DNA from: Bacteroidia bacterium
GTDB lineage: Bacteria > Bacteroidota > Bacteroidia > NS11-12g > UBA9320
Direction: 5' to 3'
Assembly (NCBI GenBank): GCA_028339355.1
Contig: JAOLBX010000002.1
Location: 1 to 32,000, forward strand
DNA length: 32,000 nucleotides
A program made the position numbers and the translations under genes. Shown here piece by piece: positions 1-8,828 of this stretch (positions within the stretch are counted from its first letter, which is position 1; the number at the start of each line of letters is the position of its first letter). Under the pieces are notes generated by a model. The model made no database searches, had not been told where the DNA came from, and saw only the letters and a list, made by a program, of their open reading frames with translations.

Positions 1-345
1 ATAGATGCGAGCAATAGAACTTTTGTTGTCTACGTAAAACCATCGAAAAATCTAGACAAACTAAAACCAAATTTACTTTCTATGATAACGGCTTACGACT
101 ATGAAGATAAGGACGCTATAAGCATTCCAACTAAGCTAGTGCGTACAGACGGGGAAAGGCATTTTGTGTATACCATAATGACGAATGGCGAAAAGAGATA
201 TGTAGAAAAGAGGTATATAATGATTGAGCAACAGTTCCCTAGTGAAACAGTTATTAAATCGGGATTAGCTCCAGGCGACCTCCTCATTACCGAAGGGGTA
301 AATAGCGTTATAGTAGGTGATGAAGTGAAAATTATAAGTGAATAA
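1..345 (+). CDS. RND efflux periplasmic adaptor (membrane fusion protein), 3' end only
   Basis: This is the C-terminal 114 residues of a reading frame open from the first base of the window, so the true start lies upstream. The fragment looks like the end of an HlyD/AcrA-type periplasmic adaptor, which bridges an inner-membrane RND pump to an outer-membrane channel. The visible part has a beta-barrel-like stretch with the motif AISIPTKLV near residue 40 and a membrane-proximal tail reading SGLAPGDLLITEGVNSV, both typical of the family. The RND permease gene begins 34 bases downstream on the same strand, which supports co-transcription and the assignment. The family call is inferred from the tail and the neighbour; the substrate is unknown. 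Confidence 0.8.
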   Translation: MDASNRTFVVYVKPSKNLDKLKPNLLSMITAYDYEDKDAISIPTKLVRTDGERHFVYTIMTNGEKRYVEKRYIMIEQQFPSETVIKSGLAPGDLLITEGVNSVIVGDEVKIISE

Positions 346-379
346 TTAATAATTCCTTAATCCAACATCAGCAAAAAGC

Positions 380-3300
380 ATGAGCGAAATTAAAGAAATA
401 ATAAAAGAGTTTAAACTCTCCACGTGGGCTGTCAACAATAAGATAAGTGTATATGTCATCATAGGCATATTACTTATAGTAGGTTTCAAAAGCTACACTT
501 CTATGCCAAAGGAAAGTTTTCCTGAGGTAAAACAGCCTATTGTCTATATCAATACTGCATATCCTGGCAACTCACCCATAGATATAGAAAACTTAGTAAC
601 CAGATCCATAGAAAAAGAGGTCAATACGATAACTGGGTTAAAAAAATTAACATCTACAAGTATTCAGGACTTTTCTATCATAGTAGCAGAGTTTGAGTTC
701 TCCGTAAAAGGAGAAGAAGCTCTATTGGAAGTGAAAGATGCCATAGACAGAGCCAAAATGGACCTGCCCAATGATTTGCCAGCAGATCCGAGCGTAATGG
801 AAATGGACTTTTCCAATATGCCAGTGATGAATGTAAATGTGAGTGGCGATTATGAGGAAGAGAAACTAAAGGAATATGCGGAGTACCTGCAGGATGAGAT
901 GGAAAACCTATCTGAGGTTTCTGCAGTAGACATATCTGGCCTCACTGATGAAGAGGTGGAGATCTCTATAGATCGTGTAAAGATGGAAGCATTAGAGCTC
1001 TCATTGAACGATGTAGAGCAAGCTATAGCAGGTGAGAACATTACCATGAGTGGTGGAGACATCAAAAGCATAGAAGGGAATGACATCACTCGTAGGAATG
1101 TGAGAATAGACGGTGAATTCAAAGATTGGCGAGATATAGAAAATGTCATCGTTAAAAATGAATTTCAAAACATTGTCTACCTGAGAGATATCGGAACTGT
1201 AAAATTTGGGCCGAAGGAGTCTACCAGTTATGCCAGACTAAACGGTGAGCCAGTAGTAACTTTAGATATTAAGAAAAAGAGTGGCGGTAACCTCATAGCA
1301 GCAGCCGAAAAAATACAAGAAATCGTAAAAAAGGCGAAACAAGACGTTTTGCCAAAGGACTTGGAAATTATCATAACCAACGACCAAAGTAAGATGACCA
1401 AAAACATGGTTAACAATCTAGAAAACAGCATCATAATGGGTGTGCTTCTAGTAGTAGGTGTTTTGATATTCTTCTTGGGAGTGCGTAACTCACTTTTCGT
1501 GGGTATTGCTATTCCATTGTCTATGCTCATGGGTATTGCCATATTGAACTATAGCGGGACCACGCTAAATATGATGGTTCTTTTCTCTCTCATACTCGCT
1601 TTGGGTATGCTCGTAGATAACGGAATAGTTATAGTAGAAAATGTGTATCGTATGTACTCTGAGCGTGGTAAGACTAAGGACCGCTCATCGATAGAAGGTA
1701 CTGGAGAGGTAGCCACAGCAATCATTGCATCTACAGCAACTACAGTGGCGGCATTTATTCCTCTCATGTTTTGGCCAAGTTTGATGGGTGAGTTCTTCAA
1801 GTATCTCCCAATCACTCTCATTATTGTTCTTTCCTCATCTCTTTTTGTTGCTTTAGTGGTCAATCCAGTGCTTACAGCGGATTGGATAAAGATAGGGAAT
1901 GCTACAAAATCCAAAAACACTAAATTTTGGGTAAGAAACCTTATTCTCCTCATTATCGCAGTTTTACTCTATTTCGCAGACAAAGGGCTGCTTGGAGGCT
2001 TGTTCATTTCGGCTGTAATCATTTCTATAGTAAACAGATACTACCTAACTCCTGTAGGTAACTGGTTTATGAATAAGATAATGCCAAAAATAGAAGAATC
2101 GTATGCTAAATTTTTGAAGTATGCTCTTAGCGGATGGAAGCCCGTATTCTTTCTCATTGGAATAATCCTATTCTTTGTGTTTACTCTAGGGTTTTTCGCT
2201 GCCAACACTCCGCCGATTGTATTTTTTCCCGATAGTCAGCCTAACTATGTGAACGTTTACGTGGAGACTCCACTGGGTACAGACATAGAAAAAACAAATA
2301 AAATTACCAAAAAACTGGAGGCTAGAATTCTGCCTGCCATTGCAAAATATAGTGCTATCGTAGAAGCGGTACTTGCCCAAGTCGGAGAAAAAACTGCAGA
2401 CCCTAATGAAGGTCCTCAAAGTGGTTCCTCTCCTAACAAGGGCCGTATAACAATATCATTTTTCGAATATGAAAAACGAGTTTTTCTTTCAGATGTAAGC
2501 ACTAGTCAAATAATGACTAACATCAAAGAGGCTTGTGCAGACTTCCCCGAAGCTCAACTCACTTTTGCCAAAGACAATATGGGACCACCTGCTGGCAAGC
2601 CCATAAACCTAGAGGTAAAAGGAGAAGACTATCTCACCCTAATAGAAGAAGTAGAGAAGATAAAGGCTAAAATGGAAGCGGCTAATTTGAAAGGTGTGGA
2701 TCAGTTAAAAACTGACCTAGAACTTGGCAAGCCCATGCTAGAAATAGACGTAGATCAAGAGGCTGCACGCAGATTTGGTTTGAGTACTATGCAGATAGCA
2801 GGTACCATCCGTACAGCTTTACTAGGAAAAGAAATTTCGAAGTATAAAGAAGGTGAGGATGATTATGAGATACAACTAAGGTTTCAAAAAGACTACCGGT
2901 ACAACCTCAATAATCTGCTCAATACACGTATCACATTTAGAAATATGGCAACTGGGCAAATAAGCCAAGTACCGATAAGTGCTGTTGCCAAAGTAAAATA
3001 TAACTCTACATATGGATCAGTGAAAAGAAAGGATCTAGACCGAGTAATCACTATCTTCTCAGAAGTGGAAGAAGGAGCCAACGCTAATGAACTAGTGGGT
3101 AAATACAAAGATCTGCTAGCAGATCATGATATGAGACAGGGCTATGAGTTTAGTTTCACAGGAGAGCAACAAGAGCAAGATGAGTCTATGGCATTCCTAG
3201 GAGGAGCCATGATGCTTGCTATGTTTCTTATTTTTCTGATTATCGTTACTCAATTTAACTCGGTAATGGGGCCCTTTATTATTATGCTATCAGTAGTATT

Positions 3301-3829
3301 TAGTACAATCGGAGTTTTCCTTGGGTTCTCACTTACCGGCACTACTTTCTCCATTATGATGACTGGAATTGGGATAATTTCTTTGGCAGGTATCGTGGTA
3401 AATAATGCCATAGTACTTATAGACTATACCAATCTACTTCGAGCTAGAAAGAGATTGGAAAATGGCTTAGACAAAGATGGCAGACTCACTCTCACCGAAA
3501 TCGTAGAAAGTATAGTAGAGTCTGGTAAAACTAGACTTAGACCAGTGCTACTAACAGCTATCACCACAGTTCTTGGACTACTTCCTTTAGCCATTGGGCT
3601 CAACGTGAACTTTGCTCGATTACTTAGAGAAGGTAATCCTGAATTTTACTGGGGTGGTCAAAACGCAGATTTCTGGGGACCGATGGCTTGGGCGGTTATC
3701 TACGGATTAATATTTGCTACCTTCCTTACCCTCGTTATAGTACCTGTGATGTACTACTTATCTGATAGACTCACTATTTCTATAGGAAAGCTAAGAAAAC
3801 AACTTTTTAGTAATTCGGAGAATTCATAA
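380..3829 (+). CDS. RND efflux transporter permease subunit
   Basis: This is a 1149-residue inner-membrane proton-driven exporter of the AcrB/SwrC-like RND superfamily. TM1 lies at about residues 22-37, the first periplasmic porter region at 40-345, TM2-TM6 at about 350-500, TM7 at 588-608, the second porter region to about 935, and TM8-TM12 at 937-1126. TM4 carries GMLVDNGIVIVEN with a single acidic residue, D413, followed by N414. TM10 carries AGIVVNNAIVLIDY with Asn where AcrB has the relay lysine. About 100 residues more than AcrB are partly explained by two extra hydrophobic stretches at 517-533 and 538-551, and by a short insert at 1085-1100. The adaptor gene lies 34 bases upstream and a hairpin terminator follows. 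Drug, metal or other substrate cannot be told from sequence. Confidence 0.93.
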   Translation: MSEIKEIIKEFKLSTWAVNNKISVYVIIGILLIVGFKSYTSMPKESFPEVKQPIVYINTAYPGNSPIDIENLVTRSIEKEVNTITGLKKLTSTSIQDFSIIVAEFEFSVKGEEALLEVKDAIDRAKMDLPNDLPADPSVMEMDFSNMPVMNVNVSGDYEEEKLKEYAEYLQDEMENLSEVSAVDISGLTDEEVEISIDRVKMEALELSLNDVEQAIAGENITMSGGDIKSIEGNDITRRNVRIDGEFKDWRDIENVIVKNEFQNIVYLRDIGTVKFGPKESTSYARLNGEPVVTLDIKKKSGGNLIAAAEKIQEIVKKAKQDVLPKDLEIIITNDQSKMTKNMVNNLENSIIMGVLLVVGVLIFFLGVRNSLFVGIAIPLSMLMGIAILNYSGTTLNMMVLFSLILALGMLVDNGIVIVENVYRMYSERGKTKDRSSIEGTGEVATAIIASTATTVAAFIPLMFWPSLMGEFFKYLPITLIIVLSSSLFVALVVNPVLTADWIKIGNATKSKNTKFWVRNLILLIIAVLLYFADKGLLGGLFISAVIISIVNRYYLTPVGNWFMNKIMPKIEESYAKFLKYALSGWKPVFFLIGIILFFVFTLGFFAANTPPIVFFPDSQPNYVNVYVETPLGTDIEKTNKITKKLEARILPAIAKYSAIVEAVLAQVGEKTADPNEGPQSGSSPNKGRITISFFEYEKRVFLSDVSTSQIMTNIKEACADFPEAQLTFAKDNMGPPAGKPINLEVKGEDYLTLIEEVEKIKAKMEAANLKGVDQLKTDLELGKPMLEIDVDQEAARRFGLSTMQIAGTIRTALLGKEISKYKEGEDDYEIQLRFQKDYRYNLNNLLNTRITFRNMATGQISQVPISAVAKVKYNSTYGSVKRKDLDRVITIFSEVEEGANANELVGKYKDLLADHDMRQGYEFSFTGEQQEQDESMAFLGGAMMLAMFLIFLIIVTQFNSVMGPFIIMLSVVFSTIGVFLGFSLTGTTFSIMMTGIGIISLAGIVVNNAIVLIDYTNLLRARKRLENGLDKDGRLTLTEIVESIVESGKTRLRPVLLTAITTVLGLLPLAIGLNVNFARLLREGNPEFYWGGQNADFWGPMAWAVIYGLIFATFLTLVIVPVMYYLSDRLTISIGKLRKQLFSNSENS

Positions 3830-3852
3830 TATTTGATTTTATAAATGAACGG

Positions 3853-3888
3853 AGGCCCTCACGTAGTTGTGAGGGCCTTTAGTTTTTT
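3853..3888 (+). terminator. Rho-independent terminator after the RND permease
   Basis: A perfect 10-bp stem pairs aggccctcac (3853-3862) with gtgagggcct (3869-3878) across the 6-base loop gtagtt. The T-rich run tttagtttttt follows on the plus strand only. It lies 24 bases after the permease stop codon and closes the efflux operon before the separately transcribed acetyltransferase gene. Confidence 0.9.
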
Positions 3889-3961
3889 AGTCTGTCTTGC
3901 CACAGAACGTTAGCAGAACGAAAATATTTGTTAGAACCCAAATATTCATCATTCTAAAAAT

Positions 3962-3969
3962 TACATTTG
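3962..3969 (+). promoter_or_regulatory. Possible -7 box (TAcaTTTG) of the acetyltransferase gene
   Basis: TACATTTG matches the Bacteroidota -7 consensus TAnnTTTG and lies 10 bases before the ATG at 3980, downstream of the preceding terminator. Transcription starting about 6 bases after the box would give a leader of only a few bases. I see no TTTG at the expected 19-21 base spacing upstream, so this is a half-site call. Confidence 0.4.
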
Positions 3970-3979
3970 ACATTTTAAA

Positions 3980-4441
3980 ATGGAGCACACAGTTAATTGG
4001 ACTATTAAACACTTCAAGGATATCACTGCCTTGGAGTACCATCATATCCTTGCATTGCGGACAGATATTTTTGTAGTAGAGCAAGACTGCCCCTACCAAG
4101 AAGTGGATTATAAGGACCTCCACTCCTATCACCTATGGGGAACTATAGATGATAAGATAGTAGCCGTGATCCGAATAGTAGAACCGGGCACGTCCTACCA
4201 AGAAATCTCCATTGGCAGAGTAGCTGTAGCTATGGAATACAGAGGTACCAATGTAGGCAATGACCTAATGACTGCAAGCATAGACTTCATAGATAATAAA
4301 CTGGGCAAACAATCCATACGCATCTCTGCACAAGAACACTTGAAATCATTCTATACTCGTTTCAACTTTGAGCAAGTCAGTGAAATGTATTTGGAAGATG
4401 ATATTCCACATATTGAGATGTTGAGAATACTAGAGGATTAA
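3980..4441 (+). CDS. GNAT family N-acetyltransferase, ElaA-like
   Basis: This 153-residue cytoplasmic protein fits the single-domain GNAT fold, which moves an acetyl group from acetyl-CoA to an amine. The N-terminal segment LRTDIFVVEQDCPYQEVD (residues 26-43) is the hallmark of the ElaA subfamily. Motif A, which binds the pyrophosphate of acetyl-CoA, is visible as SIGRVAVAMEYRGTNVGNDL (77-96). The C-terminal stretch EDDIPHIEMLR (139-149) also fits ElaA. Length is normal for the family. The ATG at 3980 leaves the family N-terminus intact. It lies between two terminated or independent units and looks monocistronic. The physiological substrate of ElaA-like proteins is not known. Confidence 0.88.
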   Translation: MEHTVNWTIKHFKDITALEYHHILALRTDIFVVEQDCPYQEVDYKDLHSYHLWGTIDDKIVAVIRIVEPGTSYQEISIGRVAVAMEYRGTNVGNDLMTASIDFIDNKLGKQSIRISAQEHLKSFYTRFNFEQVSEMYLEDDIPHIEMLRILED

Positions 4442-4491
4442 ATGGTTTGTCCATTTCAATCAGTTCATTCTTCTATATTCGCCATATCTAA

Positions 4492-6924
4492 ATGCTAAAA
4501 ACCTACGTACTCATCATTTTCTCACTTGCCACAATTGGCCTCATCGCCTTATCTATGGCAGATGGTAATACTCCTCAAAAGGAGCAATACTATCATACTG
4601 CGGACAATGAGTGTACAAATTGCCATACCGGTCTAGAGCCTATTCGTGATCCTGAGAGTGGAATGATGCAAGAAATATTGCAAATGGCAAAGCAGTCTGG
4701 ACACAAAGGAAATGACTGTATCGTATGCCACGGTGGAAATCCAAAAGCCACAACTCCAGGGCTTGCACATACAGGCACAATTGCATTTTTTGCGGCACAT
4801 AAAGGACCGAAGGCCTTCTATCCTGATCCTGGCAGTCCATGGATTAATGAGCACACCTGCGGAAGTTGTCATGAAGAGCAAGTGAAAACACAATTCACCT
4901 CGCTTATGTTCAGCGAAGCAGGAAAAATACAAGGAACACAGTGGGGTTTTGGTGCTCCGAACGGTTATGAGCATACTTGGGCCAACTATGACATTAAAGA
5001 AATTCCGCTACACGAACAACTAGGTTCAGAAGTATACAAGGCGTATATGAAAGAACTGCAAGAAGCTGAGCCACAAGTTTTTCCAGACAGCATGGTACAA
5101 CTGCCTCCTGCCCCTACTATAGAAGAAGTAGAAGCAGACCCACAAAAATCTCTGTATACGTATATACGCCAAGAATGCCAACGGTGCCATACAGGTGTAA
5201 AAGGAAGAAATAAGCTGGGTGAATACAGAGGTATAGGATGCTCTAGCTGCCATATCCCTTATTCTACTAAAGGGCTGTATGAAGGTAATGATGTAAATAT
5301 AGACAGAAAAGAAGGTGGACACCCACTTGTGCATAGCATTCAAGGTACTCGAGAATGTAAAGTTCAAGTACACAACACGGAGTATTCGGGCATACCCGTA
5401 AGAACCTGTGTTACCTGCCACAACAGAGGTCGTAGAATTGGGACATCCTTTTCTGGCTTGATGGAGACAGCCTATTCCTCTCCTTTTATGAGTCACGGAG
5501 AAGACCAAGAAAAGACCTTTACAAAAAACTATATGCACCTGCACGCAGACCTGCACAAGGACAAGGGAATGCTTTGCCAAGACTGTCATACGAGTGGCGA
5601 TGTACATAGTGATGGCATACTTGCAGGTACAACTATGGCTCCGGTGGAAATAGAATGTCAAGACTGTCACGGCACTCCAAAAAAATATCCTTGGGAGCTA
5701 CCTATTGGGTATGGCGATGAGATTGCAGAATTCCCTGCAACAGGACCGCCAAGAGGGGTCTCAGATACTATAGCTGAATACTTAAAAAAAGGCACCGAAT
5801 ATCCCAAGCAAGATGGCTACCTGCTCTCAGCCCGTGGAAATCCTATGCCACATTTGGTTAGAAAAGGGGATAAGATAATACTGCATTCCGCAGCTGGAAA
5901 AGATATAGAGCTTACTCCTCTTAAAAAACTACTTGACGACGGAAAACTATCTGAAGCAGCCACAATAGCTATGGTAAATGTGGACGGACACATAAACAAT
6001 ATGGAGTGCTATGCTTGCCATGATGATTGGGCTCCACAGTGCTATGGTTGCCATATAAAAATAGACTACAGCAAAGGAGAAACCACACAGGACTGGATAC
6101 AGGTAGGTGAAAACCATGATGAGCAAGGGAGAACCGCTGAGACTCGTGGCGAACTTGATCAGCACCAGATACCAGGCTCTATCGAAGAACAACGAAGCTA
6201 CCTTAGATTTGAAGATCCAGCTCTTGCTATTAATGGAGAACACCGAGTTTCGCCAGCGATTCCAGGTTGTCAGACGACTCTCACAGTAATCGGAAAAGAC
6301 GGAGAGCCATTATTGCTCAATCATATCTTTACCGTGCCCAATGCAGAAGGCAAAACAGAACCAGGGCAAAAAGCCTTGGACATAGCTGTGACTCATCCGC
6401 ATACAGTGAGCAAGCAAGGAAGAACTTGCGAAAGCTGTCACACCAACCCAAAGGCTATGGGATACGGAATTCAGGAAGGTAGAATTTTTGAAGATCCAAG
6501 CCAACCATACAGCATTGATCTAACCACTGCTGATGGTAAACCTATTCCTGAGCAAACTGAAGATCATATCAATGCAATCAGTGGATTGAGCCACGATTGG
6601 AGTCGTTTTGTGACCGAAGATGGGGAACAATTGCAAACCGTAGGTTCTCACCTAAGTGGAAGCAGACCATTCAATAATGAAGAGAGAGCCAAACTAGATC
6701 GACGTGGTGTATGCATGAGTTGCCACAAGGAGCTTCCTCGAGAGGACTTGGCTGCTAGCATTCTTGACCACATAAAAGAAGTGAGCGGCACTAAAATAGA
6801 TACTGAAGCACATAATGATATTTTGAACAAAAGTGTACGCATTACAGCTTGGTTCCAGGTCGTACTTGGTATGTCAATTGCTTTTGGAGTATTTTGGTTT
6901 ATCCGAAGAAAATTAAAAAGTTAA
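4492..6924 (+). CDS. Dodecahaem c-type cytochrome, tail-anchored to the inner membrane
   Basis: The 810-residue product has an N-terminal export signal (hydrophobic residues 5-21) and twelve CXXCH haem c sites. The first cysteines are at 41, 76, 123, 229, 250, 306, 362, 389, 506, 517, 646 and 741. A single C-terminal hydrophobic helix at about 784-803 is followed by RRKLKS, so the haem domain should sit in the periplasm, held by its tail. Long haem-free stretches at 394-505 and 522-645 suggest substrate-binding or beta domains. I do not recognise a characterised enzyme: neither the CX2CK motif of NrfA nor a clear hydroxylamine-oxidoreductase pattern is evident. An electron-transfer role or a reductase/oxidase role is inferred only from the haem count. 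A deaminase gene follows after 6 bases. Confidence 0.88.
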   Translation: MLKTYVLIIFSLATIGLIALSMADGNTPQKEQYYHTADNECTNCHTGLEPIRDPESGMMQEILQMAKQSGHKGNDCIVCHGGNPKATTPGLAHTGTIAFFAAHKGPKAFYPDPGSPWINEHTCGSCHEEQVKTQFTSLMFSEAGKIQGTQWGFGAPNGYEHTWANYDIKEIPLHEQLGSEVYKAYMKELQEAEPQVFPDSMVQLPPAPTIEEVEADPQKSLYTYIRQECQRCHTGVKGRNKLGEYRGIGCSSCHIPYSTKGLYEGNDVNIDRKEGGHPLVHSIQGTRECKVQVHNTEYSGIPVRTCVTCHNRGRRIGTSFSGLMETAYSSPFMSHGEDQEKTFTKNYMHLHADLHKDKGMLCQDCHTSGDVHSDGILAGTTMAPVEIECQDCHGTPKKYPWELPIGYGDEIAEFPATGPPRGVSDTIAEYLKKGTEYPKQDGYLLSARGNPMPHLVRKGDKIILHSAAGKDIELTPLKKLLDDGKLSEAATIAMVNVDGHINNMECYACHDDWAPQCYGCHIKIDYSKGETTQDWIQVGENHDEQGRTAETRGELDQHQIPGSIEEQRSYLRFEDPALAINGEHRVSPAIPGCQTTLTVIGKDGEPLLLNHIFTVPNAEGKTEPGQKALDIAVTHPHTVSKQGRTCESCHTNPKAMGYGIQEGRIFEDPSQPYSIDLTTADGKPIPEQTEDHINAISGLSHDWSRFVTEDGEQLQTVGSHLSGSRPFNNEERAKLDRRGVCMSCHKELPREDLAASILDHIKEVSGTKIDTEAHNDILNKSVRITAWFQVVLGMSIAFGVFWFIRRKLKS

Positions 6925-6930
6925 ACCCCT

Positions 6931-7410
6931 GTGAATAAAGACATAGCATTCATAAAGAGATGCATAGAACTCTCTCAAATCAGCATAGATAGCGGAGATG
7001 CTCCCTTTGGCAGCCTAATCACTCGGAATGGAATATTAGTAGCAGAAGGAACTAATGATGTGAATACTAAAATATCTGAACATGCCGAAGTCACGGCCTT
7101 GCATAATGCACATCAAGTGTTAGGCACATCCAATTTGAGTGATTGCACCTTGTACTCTAACTGTGAGCCTTGTCCTATGTGCTCATTTATGATTCGAGAA
7201 TACAAAGTGAAAAGAGTGGTTTATGCCATGCAGTCTAAATATATGGGTGGGTTTTCAAAATGGCCTATTTTACAAGATATAGAACTTACAGAAATTCAGC
7301 CTTTCTTTGGCTCCCCTCCTATAGTGGAAGGAGGCATATTAGAAAAGGAAGCTCACGAAGTAATGCGTGGAACAATCTTTTGGCAGATAGTTGATAAGAA
7401 AAATTTGTGA
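6931..7410 (+). CDS. Nucleoside/nucleobase deaminase (cytidine deaminase superfamily)
   Basis: This is a 159-residue zinc hydrolase of the CDA fold. The zinc and proton-shuttle motif HAEVTAL is at residues 51-57 (His51, Glu53). The second ligand motif PCPMC is at 80-84 (Cys81, Cys84). This HAE/PCxxC pair is shared by guanine deaminase GuaD, tRNA adenosine deaminase TadA and related enzymes. The segment LYSNCEPCPMCSFMI looks closer to GuaD-like nucleoside deaminases than to TadA, which usually has a hydrophobic residue in place of Pro82. The start is GTG at 6931, 6 bases after the cytochrome stop, so the two genes are probably transcribed together. The exact substrate cannot be assigned. Confidence 0.85.
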   Translation: MNKDIAFIKRCIELSQISIDSGDAPFGSLITRNGILVAEGTNDVNTKISEHAEVTALHNAHQVLGTSNLSDCTLYSNCEPCPMCSFMIREYKVKRVVYAMQSKYMGGFSKWPILQDIELTEIQPFFGSPPIVEGGILEKEAHEVMRGTIFWQIVDKKNL

Positions 7411-7745
7411 AGACTCCTTTTTAAAGCTCATGTAAACCTTTTTTTTTATTACTGTCCTTATGCACAACATTGGTGTATCAGCACTCTAAAAGCGACAATC
7501 CAATAAAAACTTTCAATACGAAGGAAACCCTATTTTTTTTTAAATGCAGGCATCTACGTTTTTGAAAACTAGTAACATAATTTTTTGAAATCAAGAAACA
7601 GCTTTGACTTTGAGACATAAGTGAGCTGTCTTAAGCCTCTAAATAATAGGACACCAAGAAAACACTGATATACTAGCACGAATAATCCATCAATCAAGTT
7701 TATATCCGTTCGGCTTATATCCAAAAACTAACTAAATTTGACCCA
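7411..7745 (+). other. 335-base intergenic region before the M42 peptidase gene
   Basis: I see no open frame with coding character, no tRNA-like fold and no convincing terminator hairpin. It holds several T runs (for example around 7440-7449 and 7531-7541) and an 8-base direct repeat TTATATCC at 7700-7707 and 7715-7722, 15 bases apart start to start. A -7 box candidate lies at its downstream edge. Confidence 0.6.
7733..7740 (+). promoter_or_regulatory. Possible -7 box (TAaaTTTG) of the M42 peptidase gene
   Basis: TAAATTTG matches TAnnTTTG and ends only 5 bases before the ATG at 7746. If used, the transcript would start at or next to the start codon and be leaderless. No clear TTTG lies 19-21 bases upstream. 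The tandem TTATATCC repeat lies just upstream, overlapping where a -33 element would be. Confidence 0.35.
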
Positions 7746-8816
7746 ATGAGAAAAGAAAGCAAGAAATTTCTAAGAGAATATCTAAATGCAAATAGTCCCG
7801 TTGGTTTTGAGACTCCAGGACAAAAAGTATGGCTAGAATATGTAAAGGAATATATCGATGAGTATGAGGTAGATACGTACGGTAGTGTGGTAGGCGTTAT
7901 TAATCCAGGACATGAGTATAAAGTAGTAATAGAGGCTCACGCCGATGAGATAGCTTGGTTTGTAAACTACATAGATGACAAAGGGTATATCTATGTAATA
8001 AGAAATGGAGGCAGTGATCACCAAATAGCACCAAGTATGCGTGTACATTTACATACCAAGAAAGGCAAAGTAGATGGTGTATTTGGATGGCCAGCGATTC
8101 ACGTACGTGACAGAGCAAAAGAGGAACAACCTTCACTTAAAAACCTTACGATTGATGTAGGAGCTGCAAACAAGAAAGAAGTCCTTGCTATGGGAATAGA
8201 TGTGGGTACTGTTGTCACATTTGATGCAGAGATGATGGAGCTTAACAAAAAATATGTAGTAGCTCGTGCTATAGACAACCGCGGTGGTGGTTTTATGATA
8301 GCAGAGGTAGCACGATTACTGAAGGAGAACAAAAAAGAACTTCCATTCACACTATACGTTGTAAACTCTGTACAAGAAGAAATAGGACTACGTGGAGCAG
8401 AGATGATCAGTCGCAGGTTAAAGCCAAATGTAGCCATAGTAACTGATGTAACGCACGATACACAAAGCCCAATGTATAATAAAAAAATACAAGGCGATAC
8501 AAAATGTGGTGGTGGACCGGCAGTAACTACAGGGCCTGCAGTTCAAAACAATCTTTTGAAACTAATCGTAGAAACTGCAAAAAAACAAAAAATCACTATC
8601 CAACGGCAAGCAGCTAGCAGAAGTACTGGTACGGACACAGACGCCTTCGCCTATAGCGATATTGGAGTTGCAAGTGCTCTTATATCCTTACCACTTAAGT
8701 ACATGCATACCACTGTGGAGACCGTAGCCTATGATGATATAGAAGATTGCATACAATTGATGTATGAGTCACTACTAAATATCCAAGCTGGGCAAGATTT
8801 CAGATATTTTAAGTAA
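7746..8816 (+). CDS. M42 family metallopeptidase (glutamyl aminopeptidase-like)
   Basis: This 356-residue protein is a cytoplasmic di-metal aminopeptidase of family M42, which forms large tetrahedral dodecamers in characterised members and trims peptides from the N-terminus. The expected metal and catalytic residues are visible: AHADE with His65 and Asp67, AIDNRGGG with bridging Asp177, QEEIGLRGAE with general base Glu211 and ligand Glu212, IVTDVTHD with Asp234, and KYMHTTVE with His321. The length is that of a complete member. Older annotation often labels such proteins endoglucanase M; the motifs here support a peptidase. It appears monocistronic, with a strong hairpin 12 bases after the stop. 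Confidence 0.93.
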   Translation: MRKESKKFLREYLNANSPVGFETPGQKVWLEYVKEYIDEYEVDTYGSVVGVINPGHEYKVVIEAHADEIAWFVNYIDDKGYIYVIRNGGSDHQIAPSMRVHLHTKKGKVDGVFGWPAIHVRDRAKEEQPSLKNLTIDVGAANKKEVLAMGIDVGTVVTFDAEMMELNKKYVVARAIDNRGGGFMIAEVARLLKENKKELPFTLYVVNSVQEEIGLRGAEMISRRLKPNVAIVTDVTHDTQSPMYNKKIQGDTKCGGGPAVTTGPAVQNNLLKLIVETAKKQKITIQRQAASRSTGTDTDAFAYSDIGVASALISLPLKYMHTTVETVAYDDIEDCIQLMYESLLNIQAGQDFRYFK

Positions 8817-8828
8817 TACTACTGTACA

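Noticed and set aside
5026-5670. A 214-residue open frame on the minus strand inside the cytochrome gene
   Set aside because: It lies wholly antisense to the twelve-haem CDS, has a composition expected from the reverse complement of that gene, and shows no family motif.
6107-6482. Two overlapping plus-strand frames within the cytochrome gene
   Set aside because: They are out of frame with a continuous CDS that carries haem motifs on both sides, so no frameshift is needed.
7411-7450. Possible terminator after the deaminase gene (T run at about 7440)
   Set aside because: No stable stem precedes the T run, so it cannot be called an intrinsic terminator.
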